Assembly (NCBI GenBank): GCA_040255525.1
Contig: JBDZVD010000002.1
Span: 62,001-126,000 of the forward strand
From: Rugosimonospora sp040255525
GTDB taxonomy: Bacteria; Actinomycetota; Actinomycetes; Mycobacteriales; Micromonosporaceae
Direction: 5' to 3'
Length of the DNA: 64,000 nucleotides
The notes beneath the pieces were generated by a model. That model did not search any database and had not been told where the DNA came from. It worked only from the letters and a program-made list of their open reading frames with translations. The position numbers and the translations under genes are program-made. This document shows positions 1 to 7,720 of this stretch, in pieces. Each line of letters begins with the position of its first letter. Position 1 is the first letter of the stretch.

Positions 1-324
1 GAGGCGCTGCGCCTGCACGCCCAGGAGGAGCTCGGGGTCAACCCGGCGGAACAGCCGAGCCCGTGGGTGGCCGCGTTCTCGTCGTTCCTGTGCTTCTCGG
101 GCGGCGCGCTGGTGCCGCTGCTGCCGTACCTCGCGGGCGCCACCGCGCTGTGGCTGGCCCTGGTCGTGGGCGGTGTGGGGCTGTTCGTCGCCGGTGCGCT
201 GACCGCGCGCTTCACCAACCGCAAGTGGTACCTGAGCGGGCTGCGCCAGCTGGTACTGGGGCTGGCCGCGGCCGGCGCGACGTTCGGTATCGGACGGGCG
301 ATCGGGATCAGCGGTATCGGCTGA
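1..324 (+). CDS. VIT1/CCC1 family membrane protein, C-terminal part
   Basis: The reading frame is open from base 1, so the start lies outside the window and only the last 107 residues are seen. It begins in a charged stretch (EALRLHAQEELGVNP) followed by three hydrophobic segments, with GGALVPLLPYL and a FTNRKWYLSGLRQL loop. This is the usual C-terminal layout of VIT1/CCC1 proteins, which move Fe2+ or Mn2+ across membranes in plant and yeast members. The cation-binding N-terminal helices are not visible, so substrate and function are inferred from the family alone. It ends 24 bp before a convergent nucleotidyltransferase gene. Confidence 0.75.
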   Translation, partial: EALRLHAQEELGVNPAEQPSPWVAAFSSFLCFSGGALVPLLPYLAGATALWLALVVGGVGLFVAGALTARFTNRKWYLSGLRQLVLGLAAAGATFGIGRAIGISGIG

Positions 325-348
325 CGCCCCGGTACCCGGCGGGCCGGG

Positions 349-1056
349 CTACCCGAACAGGTCGGCGACCGTACCGTCGACCGGCCGCCCGCGCCGGGCC
401 AGCGCGTCCGCCTGGCTGGCGAGCCGGTCGCCGAGTTCCGGCAGGCTCAGCCCGGCGATCCCGGTGCGCCGGACCGCGTCCGCGTCGTCCCGGAAGTACG
501 TGCGGCTCAGCAGCCCTTCCACGATGGCGGCGCTGACCCGGGCGTCGGAGAGGGCGACGAGCCCGGCGTCCACCTCGTACCAGCCGGCCAGCTGCCGGGC
601 CCGGCCGGCCGCCGAACACGCCCGGTACCACGCCTGCACGGCCAGTGCCGTGAACTCGCCGGTGCCGGCTTCGGCGAGCCGGGCCAGGTGGGCGTCGCGC
701 AGCGCCGGGTACCAGTCGGCCGGGTCGTAGGTCGGCCTCGTGGTCAGGTACCGGTCGGCGGACAGCGGCCACGTCGTGGACAGGGTACGGGCGTGGGCCA
801 GGTACTCGCGGGCGCTGATCACGTCGAGGTCGACGATGCTCCCGTTGACCCGCCGGGTCGCCGGTCGCGGCCCACCCCGCTGCCCGTCCGTGACGACGAT
901 CAGGTCCAGGTCGCTGTCCTCGGTGTCGTCGCCGTGCGCCACCGCGCCGTGCACCCCGACCGCCAGGACGTCGGCCGAGAACCGCCTGCGCACCGCGTCG
1001 GTCACCTGTTCGGCCAGCTCCCAGCGGGGGCTCGCCACGGGCGGGTTCGTCAGCAC
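349..1056 (-). CDS. Nucleotidyltransferase-domain protein
   Basis: 235 residues. Near residues 33-54 it has a GVHGAVAHGD stretch and then DSDLDLIVV, the G[SG]...DxD pattern of the polymerase-beta/minimal nucleotidyltransferase fold, in which the two Asp residues bind metal. A mostly helical C-terminal domain follows (WYRACSAAGRARQL), as in aminoglycoside adenylyltransferase-like and DUF4111-like proteins. It probably transfers a nucleotide to a small molecule or protein, but the target is unknown and resistance should not be assumed. The start is GTG. A CACAAT hexamer lies 6 nt upstream and no clear ribosome-binding site is present, which would fit a leaderless mRNA. Confidence 0.72.
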   Translation of the reverse strand: MLTNPPVASPRWELAEQVTDAVRRRFSADVLAVGVHGAVAHGDDTEDSDLDLIVVTDGQRGGPRPATRRVNGSIVDLDVISAREYLAHARTLSTTWPLSADRYLTTRPTYDPADWYPALRDAHLARLAEAGTGEFTALAVQAWYRACSAAGRARQLAGWYEVDAGLVALSDARVSAAIVEGLLSRTYFRDDADAVRRTGIAGLSLPELGDRLASQADALARRGRPVDGTVADLFG

Positions 1057-1119
1057 GCCGCCATTGTGCCCCGGTGAGTGCTCGCCGGCGCGCAGGAACG
1101 CGGCCGCTGCCGGTACAGA

Positions 1120-1524
1120 TCAGGGCAGCGCGACCGTGCCCGGGACCTGACCCGCGACCCGCCGCCAGCGGGCGGCCCGGAGCGCGCAGTCGATCAGCGC
1201 GTCCAGCGCGAACCGGCGGTCGTCGCCGGTGACACCGGACAGCACCGCGCGCCAGACCGCGCCGGTGCGCTCCTCGATCTGGATGGCCAGCTTGACCGCC
1301 GCGGTCGCGTCGGTGACCGGGAACGGCAGCGCGTACGCCGGCGCCGCCGCGGGTGCCGGTTCGCTGCCGCCGGCCAGGTCGAGGAACAGCGTGTCCCGCC
1401 GGCTCCGGTGTGCCGCCTCGGCCTGCCGGGCCTGGTCGCGGGCCTGGCCGGTCAGGTGCGCGCCGAGCGTCCCGTACCCGTAGATCGCGGCATGCTCGCC
1501 GGTCAGCGCGTCGGCCAGGCTCAT
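1120..1524 (-). CDS. Ferritin-like DUF4439 family protein
   Basis: 134 residues from the chosen ATG, which has a GAGGA ribosome-binding site six bases upstream; an in-frame ATG 18 bp earlier lacks one. The protein opens with LADALTGEHAAIYGYGTLG, a helix carrying the Glu-His pair typical of ferritin-like four-helix bundles. A second helix has KLAIQIEERTGAVWRAVL, and a final Ala/Arg-rich helix ends it. These features match the actinobacterial DUF4439 group, whose biochemical role is not established. It lies downstream of a lipoprotein with similar helices on the same strand, and the two are probably expressed together. Confidence 0.7.
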   Translation of the reverse strand: MSLADALTGEHAAIYGYGTLGAHLTGQARDQARQAEAAHRSRRDTLFLDLAGGSEPAPAAAPAYALPFPVTDATAAVKLAIQIEERTGAVWRAVLSGVTGDDRRFALDALIDCALRAARWRRVAGQVPGTVALP

Positions 1525-1657
1525 GCCGGATCCTCGCCGCACGGCAAGAGCCCAGCCGGAACCGGGCCGCGGTGGAGGCGAGCACTTCCTGGAGCGCGCC
1601 GCGGTCCGGCATGAGGCCCGGCCGCGCCGCCACTGCCCGTCGCTCGCTGGCGCTCGC

Positions 1658-2161
1658 TCATACCAGCACCTCCAGGTGGCAGGAGCGGCACGCCGCGATC
1701 GAACCGAGCAGCGGCGCGTACCGGGGTTGGGCGGCCAGGCAGTCGCGGACCGAGGCGTCCCGGGCGGCCCGCTCGGCGGCCCGGACGGCGGCCAGCGCCG
1801 CTGCCGGCTGGTCCGGCACGCTCGATCCGGGGCCGGCTGAGCCGGTGGCTGGCCCGGACGGGGCCGCGGAAACCGATCCGCCGATCGCCGCGCGCAGCGC
1901 GGTGACGTGCGCCCGATGGTCGGCGAGCAGCGGTTCGAGCGTGCTGGCCAGCGCCGGCTGGGCCACCATGGTGGCGGTGTACGTGTCGATCAGTGCGAGC
2001 GTGCCGGCCAGCGCCGGCAGCAGTGGGCTCGGCTCCGGCGCCGCGCCGCTGCGGGAGCCGCCGTCCCCGCCGAGCGGGCCGCACCCGGCAGCGCCGGTCA
2101 GCGCCGCGCCGCCGACCACGGCTGCCAGGACAGCCCGGCGCGTACGACCGTTCTGAATCAT
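1658..2161 (-). CDS. Putative exported ferritin-like lipoprotein with C-terminal CXXCH
   Basis: 167 residues from the preferred ATG. The N-terminus has arginines (TRRAVL) followed by a hydrophobic segment ending in GAAGC, so Cys27 may be lipidated; position -3 is Ala, which makes this a weak lipobox. The twin Arg suggests Tat export. The mature part is Gly/Ser/Pro-rich and then helical (DHRAHVTALRAAI, AERAARDASVRDCLA), as in DUF4439-type helical bundles. It ends with CRSCHLEVLV, which contains a formal CXXCH motif. It lies 133 bp upstream of the DUF4439 gene. An upstream in-frame start would add 17 residues before the signal peptide and is less likely. Confidence 0.6.
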   Translation of the reverse strand: MIQNGRTRRAVLAAVVGGAALTGAAGCGPLGGDGGSRSGAAPEPSPLLPALAGTLALIDTYTATMVAQPALASTLEPLLADHRAHVTALRAAIGGSVSAAPSGPATGSAGPGSSVPDQPAAALAAVRAAERAARDASVRDCLAAQPRYAPLLGSIAACRSCHLEVLV

Positions 2162-2384
2162 TTCCTCGCCCCCTGCGCAACCGTGTCGCCCCGGTACCCG
2201 CCCCGTCGTCATAAGGGAACACTATCGGCGCGAATGGGCAGTACGTGGGATCGGCGGGTACGTTCCGGAGCGGCGCCGGGCCATCCCGGGTTACCGCGCG
2301 TTACGCTCAGCGCAGCCGCCGCCGGGTCCGCCCGGCCGGGCGGCGTGTTGGCGTGTCTGTTGAGCGAGGATCAGGAGGTGTGGA

Positions 2385-3119
2385 GTGGTTCAGCGTGACC
2401 GCGCCTCCGGACGGTCCGGTGGTCGTGCCCGCGGGGAACGCGGCCGGAGCCGGTTCGTGGCGGAGGCGAACAGCCCCCGAGACCTCCCTGGAGCATCCGG
2501 CCGCGGGTCCCGGCCGGCCGACTCGGCTGGACGGGCGGCCACCAGACCGGGCGGCGGCGAACTGGCCGCGCATCGCGCCCGGCTGCGGACCGTCGTCGGG
2601 CCCGTGGTCGAGTCCGCCGGGTACGACCTGGAAGAGTTGAGCGTCTCCCGGGCCGGCCGGCGGCACCTGCTGCGGATCATTGTGGACGGGGACGGCGGCG
2701 TGAGCCTGGACGAGGTCGCCGACCTGTCCAGGGACATCTCCGCCGCGCTCGACAGTGCCGAGGAGACCGGCGGTGCCTTCACCGCCGGGGAGTACGTGCT
2801 GGAGGTCAGCTCGCCGGGCGTGGACCGGCCGCTGACCCTGCCCAGGCACTGGTGGCGCAACATCGGCCGGCTGGTCGCGGTGAAGGCGGGTGACCGGCAG
2901 CTGACCGGCCGGATCGCCGCCGCCGACGACGGGCGGGTCACTGTGGACGTTGACGGCCGGGAGCAGGACTTCGGGTACGGGGAACTGGGGCCGGGCCGGG
3001 TACAGATCGAGTTCGGCCGGCTGGACGGCATCGGCGACGATGGTGTCGGCGACGAACCGCCCGACCCGGACGACGAGCTGGCCGACTTTGACGAGGAGCG
3101 AGAGGAGGACGAGGAGTGA
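2385..3119 (+). CDS. rimP: Ribosome maturation factor RimP, N-terminally extended
   Basis: RimP helps assemble the 30S subunit. The conserved part starts near residue 60 (LRTVVGPVVESAGYDLEEL) and includes LRIIVDGDGGVSLDEVADLS and YVLEVSSPGVDRPL, both RimP hallmarks, then the C-terminal SH3-like domain. At 244 residues it is longer than usual (about 150-190) because of a basic, disordered-looking head of about 58 residues and a very acidic tail (DDELADFDEEREEDEE). The GTG start is supported by AGGAGG six bases upstream, so the head appears to be translated. The stop codon overlaps the nusA start (GTGA). It is the first gene of the rimP-nusA-rnpM-infB operon. Confidence 0.95.
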   Translation: MVQRDRASGRSGGRARGERGRSRFVAEANSPRDLPGASGRGSRPADSAGRAATRPGGGELAAHRARLRTVVGPVVESAGYDLEELSVSRAGRRHLLRIIVDGDGGVSLDEVADLSRDISAALDSAEETGGAFTAGEYVLEVSSPGVDRPLTLPRHWWRNIGRLVAVKAGDRQLTGRIAAADDGRVTVDVDGREQDFGYGELGPGRVQIEFGRLDGIGDDGVGDEPPDPDDELADFDEEREEDEE

Positions 3120-4240
3120 ACATCGACCTCGCGGCCCTCCGTGCACTGGAGCGCGAGCGGGAGATCCCGTTCGAGACGATTCTCGCGGCGATCGAGACCG
3201 CCCTGCTGACCGCGTACCGGCACACCGACGGCGCGAACCCGCATGCCCGGGTGGAGATCGACCGCCGTACCGGCGCGGCCACCGTCTTCGCCCAGGAACT
3301 GGACCCGGACGATGGATCGATCGTCCGGGAGTACGACGACACACCGCACGACTTCGGCCGGATCGCCGCCATGACCGCCAAGCAGGTGATCCTCCAGCGG
3401 CTGCGGGAGGCCACCGACGAGGTGCACTTCGGTGAGTACGTCGGCCGGGACGGCGACCTGGTGACCGGCGTGATCCAGGCTCACGAGGCGCGGGCCGAGA
3501 AGGGCATCGTCACGATCGATCTGGGCAAGCTGGAGGCGGTCCTGCCGGCCGCCGAGCAGGTTCCGGGCGAGTCGTACGAGCACGGGCTGCGGATCAAGGC
3601 GGTCGTCGTACACGTCGCCAAGGGCTTCCGCGGGCCTCAGATCACCCTGTCCCGGTCGCACCCGGGGCTGGTCAAGAAGCTGTTCGCGCTCGAGGTACCG
3701 GAGATCGCCGACGGCACCGTGGAGATCGCGGCCATCGCGCGTGAGGCAGGCCACCGTACCAAGATCGCGGTGCGTTCGACCCAGCCCGGCGTGAACGCGA
3801 AGGGCGCCTGCATCGGCCCGATGGGCCAGCGGGTGCGCTCGGTCATGAGCGAGCTGCACGGCGAGAAGATCGACATCATCGACTGGTCCGACGACCCGGC
3901 GACGTTCGTCGGCAACGCGCTGTCCCCGGCCAAGGCGCTGCGGGTCGACGTGGTGGACGCGTCCACCCGCACCGCCCGGGTGACGGTGCCCGACTACCAG
4001 CTCTCGCTCGCGATCGGGCGGGAGGGGCAGAATGCCCGGCTGGCCGCCCGGCTGACCGGATGGCGGATCGACATCCGGCCGGACACCGAGCCGGCCGGCG
4101 GTGAGCAGGTCGTCGAGCCGGGCGGGGTCGCCCCGCGGCCGGCCGGTGATCAGGTCCTCGACGCGGGCCGGGTCACCGCCCGGCCGGCCGGCGATCACGC
4201 CGTCGAGGCGGGCGGAGCCGCCGCACAGCCGACGGGGTAG
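3116..4240 (+). CDS. nusA: Transcription termination/antitermination protein NusA
   Basis: 374 residues. NusA binds RNA polymerase and nascent RNA and controls pausing, termination and antitermination. The N-terminal polymerase-binding domain (IDLAALRALEREREIPFE) is followed by an S1 domain (VTGVIQAHEARAEKGIVTIDLG) and two KH domains, with GACIGPMGQRVRSVMSEL in the first and LAIGREGQNARLAARLTGW in the second. The C-terminal acidic repeats of E. coli NusA are absent, as usual in actinobacteria; instead there is a tail rich in Ala/Gly/Pro with repeats of the type RPAGD. The start is the GTG that overlaps the rimP stop by four bases, so the two are translationally coupled. Confidence 0.97.
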   Translation: MNIDLAALRALEREREIPFETILAAIETALLTAYRHTDGANPHARVEIDRRTGAATVFAQELDPDDGSIVREYDDTPHDFGRIAAMTAKQVILQRLREATDEVHFGEYVGRDGDLVTGVIQAHEARAEKGIVTIDLGKLEAVLPAAEQVPGESYEHGLRIKAVVVHVAKGFRGPQITLSRSHPGLVKKLFALEVPEIADGTVEIAAIAREAGHRTKIAVRSTQPGVNAKGACIGPMGQRVRSVMSELHGEKIDIIDWSDDPATFVGNALSPAKALRVDVVDASTRTARVTVPDYQLSLAIGREGQNARLAARLTGWRIDIRPDTEPAGGEQVVEPGGVAPRPAGDQVLDAGRVTARPAGDHAVEAGGAAAQPTG

Positions 4241-4249
4241 ACTTTACGA

Positions 4250-4603
4250 GTGGTACGTGGCGCGCGTCCGGCGAATTCGCCGGACCGGGCTTTTCTGCCG
4301 GTTCGAACCTGTGTGGGTTGTCGGAAGCGGGCCTCGACCTCCGAGTTGTTGCGAGTTGTCGCGATCGAGTCCGCGGACAGCGTATTTGTTCTCGAACCCG
4401 ATCCGGCACGCGTGAGGCCGGGGCGCGGAGCTCATGTGCATCCCGATCCGGCTTGTCTCGCGCTCGCGGAACGGCGTCGCGCCTTCGGGCGCGCGTTGCG
4501 CGTCACCGGGGTCACCGACGCCGGTGCGTTGTGGGACCTTCTCGGAACCTCCGAAGGTGGGGCGTCGCCCCGCCCGACCAGCAAGGTAGGACGACCGACA
4601 TGA
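4250..4603 (+). CDS. rnpM: YlxR/RnpM family RNA-binding protein
   Basis: 117 residues. It contains RTCVGCRKRASTSELLRVVA and then GRGAHVHPDPACLALAERRRAF, the conserved signature of the YlxR (DUF448) family, found between nusA and infB in most Gram-positive bacteria. In Bacillus and Clostridioides work the family was linked to RNase P RNA, hence the name rnpM. The two Cys of CVGC and the later Cys are retained. It starts with GTG nine bases after the nusA stop, inside the same operon. Confidence 0.92.
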   Translation: MVRGARPANSPDRAFLPVRTCVGCRKRASTSELLRVVAIESADSVFVLEPDPARVRPGRGAHVHPDPACLALAERRRAFGRALRVTGVTDAGALWDLLGTSEGGASPRPTSKVGRPT

Positions 4604-4650
4604 GCACACGATGAAGTCGCTGAAATGACCAGGCTTCAAGTGCGGGAGTG

Positions 4651-4680
4651 AGGTCGCCGCGGGTCCTGCCCGCGCGGCCT
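4651..4680 (+). promoter_or_regulatory. Hairpin in the infB leader
   Basis: A stem-loop pairs CGCGGG with CCCGCG around a TCCTG loop. After one bulged base, the outer arm AGGTCG pairs with CGGCCT (one G-U pair). It ends seven bases before the GAGGAG ribosome-binding site of infB in the 93-bp gap after rnpM. It could act as an attenuator, an RNA-processing site or a translational control element. There is no T-run after it, so simple termination is less likely. Confidence 0.5.
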
Positions 4681-4696
4681 CGGAGTGAGGAGTGCA

Positions 4697-7636
4697 GTGG
4701 CAGGTAAGGCCCGCGTACACGAGCTGGCTAAGGAGCTCGGGGTCGAAAGCAAGACCGTACTGGCCAAGCTTCAGGAGATGGGTGAGTACGTAAAGTCGGC
4801 GTCGAGCACGGTGGAGGCTCCCGTCGCGCGCCGGTTGCGCGCGTCGCTGGAGGCTTCCGGTGCGATGCCGGCCGCCGCGCCAACGCCGCCGGCAGCGGCG
4901 GCAACCCCGGCGCCGGCGGCGGCCGAGCCCAGAATCTCGGCGAAGCCGGCTCCGCCGAGGAAGATGGCGCCACCGGCGAAGAAGGCAAACCCCGTTCCCA
5001 CCGCGCCGCCGGTAGTGAAGCCAGCGAGCGCCCATGACATCGAGGTCGCGGCGGCGGAGGCCCGCGCCGCGGCGCTCAAGGCAGAGCAGGCGGCCGCCGT
5101 CAAGGCACAGCAGGCCGCCCGGCAGCGCCCGGCGGGCGAGGGCGGCACGGCGACCGCGCCGAAGCCCGGTCCCGGTGCCGTACCACCGCGCCCGGCCGGC
5201 CCGACCGGCGGAGCGCCGAGCGCTCCCAGTCCCGGGGCGCCCCGTCCCGGTGGCAACCGGCCGCCACGGCCGGGCGGGAACAACCCGTTCGGCATCAGTG
5301 GCGGCGCGCGGCCGACGCCGGCCGGCATGCCCCGCCCCAACCCGGCGTCCATGCCGCCCCGGCCCAACCCGGCCTCGATGGGTGGGCCGCGGCCGAGTCC
5401 TTCGCAGATGCCCAGCCAGCGTCCGGGGCGTCCCGGCACTGACCGTCCGGGCCGTCCGGGTGGCGGTCCCGCGGGTGCCGGCCGTCCGGGTGGCGGTGGC
5501 TACCGTGGTGGCCCCGGTGGCGGCGGCGGTGGCGGTGGCTACCGTGGCGGTCCCGGTGGTGGCGGCGGTGGCGGTGGCGGTGGCTACCGTGGTGGCCCCG
5601 GTGGCGGCGGCGGTGGCGGTGGCTACCGTGGTGGCCCCGGTGGCGGCGGTACCGGCACGGGCACCGCTGGTGCGGGCCGCCCGGGTGGCGGTGGTGGTCG
5701 TGGTCGTGGCGGCGGTGCCGCGGGTGCCTTCGGGCGCCCGGGGGGCAGGCCGGCGCGCGGTCGCAAGTCGAAGAAGCAGCGCAGGCAAGAGTTCGACAAC
5801 CTGTCCGCCCCGACGATGAGTTCGGGTGCCCCGCGTGGGCAGGGGCAGGCCGTCCGGTTGCCGCGTGGTGCTTCGCTGTCCGACTTCGCCGAGCGGATCA
5901 ACGCCAACCCCGGTTCGCTGGTCCAGGAGATGTTCAACCTGGGCGAGATGGTCACCGCGACCCAGTCGTGCACCGACGAGACGCTGCTGCTGCTCGGCGA
6001 GCACCTGGGCTTCGACGTCCAGATCGTCACGAAGGAAGAAGAGGACCGGGAGCTGTTGGCCCGGTTCGACATCGACCTGGATGCCGACATCGCCGAGGAC
6101 CGGCTGGTCACCCGCCCGCCGGTGGTGACCGTGATGGGCCACGTCGACCACGGTAAGACCAAGCTGCTCGACGCGATCCGCGAGAGCAACGTGGTCGAGG
6201 GCGAGGCCGGCGGCATCACCCAGCACATCGGTGCCTACCAGGTGCACGTCCAGCACGACGACGAGGACCGGGCGATCACGTTCATCGACACCCCGGGTCA
6301 CGAGGCGTTCACCGCCATGCGTGCCCGTGGTGCTCAGGCCACCGACATCGTGGTGCTGGTGGTGGCGGCGGACGACGGTGTCATGCCGCAGACCGTCGAG
6401 GCGCTCAACCACGCCAAGGCGGCCGAGGTGCCGATCGTGGTCGCGGTAAACAAGATCGACAAGCCGGAGGCGAACCCCGACAAGGTACGCCAGCAGCTCA
6501 CCGAGTACGGCCTGGTCGCCGAGGAGTACGGCGGCGACACGATGTTCGTGAACATCTCGGCGAAGAGCCGGATGAACATCGACGGGTTGCTGGAGGCCGT
6601 CCTGCTCACCGCCGACGCGGCGCTCGACCTGCGGGCTCCGATCGACGGGCAGGCGCAGGGCATCGCGATCGAGGCGCACCTGGACCGCGGTCGCGGCCCG
6701 GTCGCCACGGTGCTGGTGCAGAAGGGCACGCTGCGCGTCGGTGACGCGATCGTGGCCGGTGACGCGCACGGTCGCGTCCGGGCCATGCTCGACGAGAACG
6801 GCAAGCAGGTCCCCGAGGCCGGTCCGGCCCGCCCGGTCATGGTGCTGGGTCTGACCGCGGTACCGGGAGCCGGCGACACCTTCCTGGCTGTGGCCGAGGA
6901 CCGTACCGCCCGGCAGATCGCCGAGCAGCGGCAGGCCCGCGACCGCGCCGCCCAGATCGCCAACCGCGGCGGTCGGGTGACTCTGGAGAACCTGCTCGAC
7001 CGGATCAAGGAGGGCGAGAAGACCACGCTCAACCTGATCCTCAAGGGCGACGTCTCCGGTTCGGTGGAGGCCCTGGAGGACGCACTCGTCAAGATCGAGA
7101 TCTCGGACGAGGTGCAGCTCCGGATCATCCACCGGGGTGTCGGTTCGGTCACCCAGGACGACGTCAACCTGGCCAGCGCGTCGGACGCGATCATCATCGG
7201 GTTCAACGTGCGCGCCGAGGGCAAGGTCCGCGACTACGCCGACCGCGAGGGCGTGGAGATCCGGTACTACACCGTGATCTACCAGGCCATCGAAGAGGTG
7301 GAGTCGGCGCTCAAGGGCATGCTCAAGCCGGAGTACGAAGAGGCCGAGCTGGGTTCGGCGGAGATCCGCGAGATCTTCCGGTCGTCCAAGGTCGGCAACA
7401 TCTCCGGGTGCATCGTCCGGTCCGGGATCATCCGGCGCAACGCCAAGGCCCGGCTGCTGCGCGACGGTTCGGTGGTGGCGGAGAACCTCACCATCTCGTC
7501 GCTCAAGCGGTTCAAGGACGATGCGACCGAGGTTCGCGAGGGCTTCGAATGCGGTCTGACCCTGGGCAACTACAACGACGTCAAGGTGGGCGACCTCATC
7601 GAGACGTACGAGATGCGGGAGAAGCCGCGCGCGTGA
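4697..7636 (+). CDS. infB: Translation initiation factor IF-2
   Basis: 979 residues. IF-2 is the GTPase that places initiator tRNA on the 30S subunit and drives subunit joining. It starts VAGKARVHELAKELGV, the standard actinobacterial N-terminus, at a GTG with GAGGAG four bases upstream; an in-frame GTG 12 bp earlier is less likely. A long Ala/Pro linker is followed by a Gly-rich YRGGPGG repeat zone (about residues 265-320) and a second IF2_N-type domain near residues 383-450. The G domain, from about residue 475, has GHVDHGKTKLLD, DTPGHEAF and NKIDKPEANP. Domains II to IV then complete the protein. It is the last gene before a strong terminator. Confidence 0.97.
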   Translation: MAGKARVHELAKELGVESKTVLAKLQEMGEYVKSASSTVEAPVARRLRASLEASGAMPAAAPTPPAAAATPAPAAAEPRISAKPAPPRKMAPPAKKANPVPTAPPVVKPASAHDIEVAAAEARAAALKAEQAAAVKAQQAARQRPAGEGGTATAPKPGPGAVPPRPAGPTGGAPSAPSPGAPRPGGNRPPRPGGNNPFGISGGARPTPAGMPRPNPASMPPRPNPASMGGPRPSPSQMPSQRPGRPGTDRPGRPGGGPAGAGRPGGGGYRGGPGGGGGGGGYRGGPGGGGGGGGGGYRGGPGGGGGGGGYRGGPGGGGTGTGTAGAGRPGGGGGRGRGGGAAGAFGRPGGRPARGRKSKKQRRQEFDNLSAPTMSSGAPRGQGQAVRLPRGASLSDFAERINANPGSLVQEMFNLGEMVTATQSCTDETLLLLGEHLGFDVQIVTKEEEDRELLARFDIDLDADIAEDRLVTRPPVVTVMGHVDHGKTKLLDAIRESNVVEGEAGGITQHIGAYQVHVQHDDEDRAITFIDTPGHEAFTAMRARGAQATDIVVLVVAADDGVMPQTVEALNHAKAAEVPIVVAVNKIDKPEANPDKVRQQLTEYGLVAEEYGGDTMFVNISAKSRMNIDGLLEAVLLTADAALDLRAPIDGQAQGIAIEAHLDRGRGPVATVLVQKGTLRVGDAIVAGDAHGRVRAMLDENGKQVPEAGPARPVMVLGLTAVPGAGDTFLAVAEDRTARQIAEQRQARDRAAQIANRGGRVTLENLLDRIKEGEKTTLNLILKGDVSGSVEALEDALVKIEISDEVQLRIIHRGVGSVTQDDVNLASASDAIIIGFNVRAEGKVRDYADREGVEIRYYTVIYQAIEEVESALKGMLKPEYEEAELGSAEIREIFRSSKVGNISGCIVRSGIIRRNAKARLLRDGSVVAENLTISSLKRFKDDATEVREGFECGLTLGNYNDVKVGDLIETYEMREKPRA
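5489..5650 (+). repeat. In-frame 39/45-bp repeats coding the IF-2 glycine linker
   Basis: Four near-identical units code for GGGGYRGGPGGGG-type peptide. The TACCGT of each unit starts at 5501, 5540, 5585 and 5624, giving spacings of 39, 45 and 39 bp, all multiples of three. The units are nearly identical in DNA as well as protein, which suggests recent expansion by slippage or unequal crossing over. The length should vary between strains without breaking the frame. Confidence 0.85.
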
Positions 7637-7650
7637 CGCCGGCCTGAACG

Positions 7651-7682
7651 AAGCCCGGACCCCGTCGACGGGGTCCGGGCTT
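7651..7682 (+). terminator. Terminator of the rimP-infB operon
   Basis: A perfect 32-base palindrome has arms AAGCCCGGACCCC and GGGGTCCGGGCTT around GTCGAC. It starts 14 bases after the infB stop and is followed by TCGTCGCTTC without a clear T-run, as is common for actinobacterial terminators. The perfect symmetry means it could also stop transcription from the other side. Confidence 0.85.
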
Positions 7683-7720
7683 CGTCGCTTCGATCCGTGG
7701 AAGACCCGAGAGAGGAAGTC

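Noticed and set aside
5489..5650. CRISPR-like repeat array
   Set aside because: The units are adjacent, in frame and inside infB, with no spacers. No CRISPR repeats or cas genes were seen in the window.
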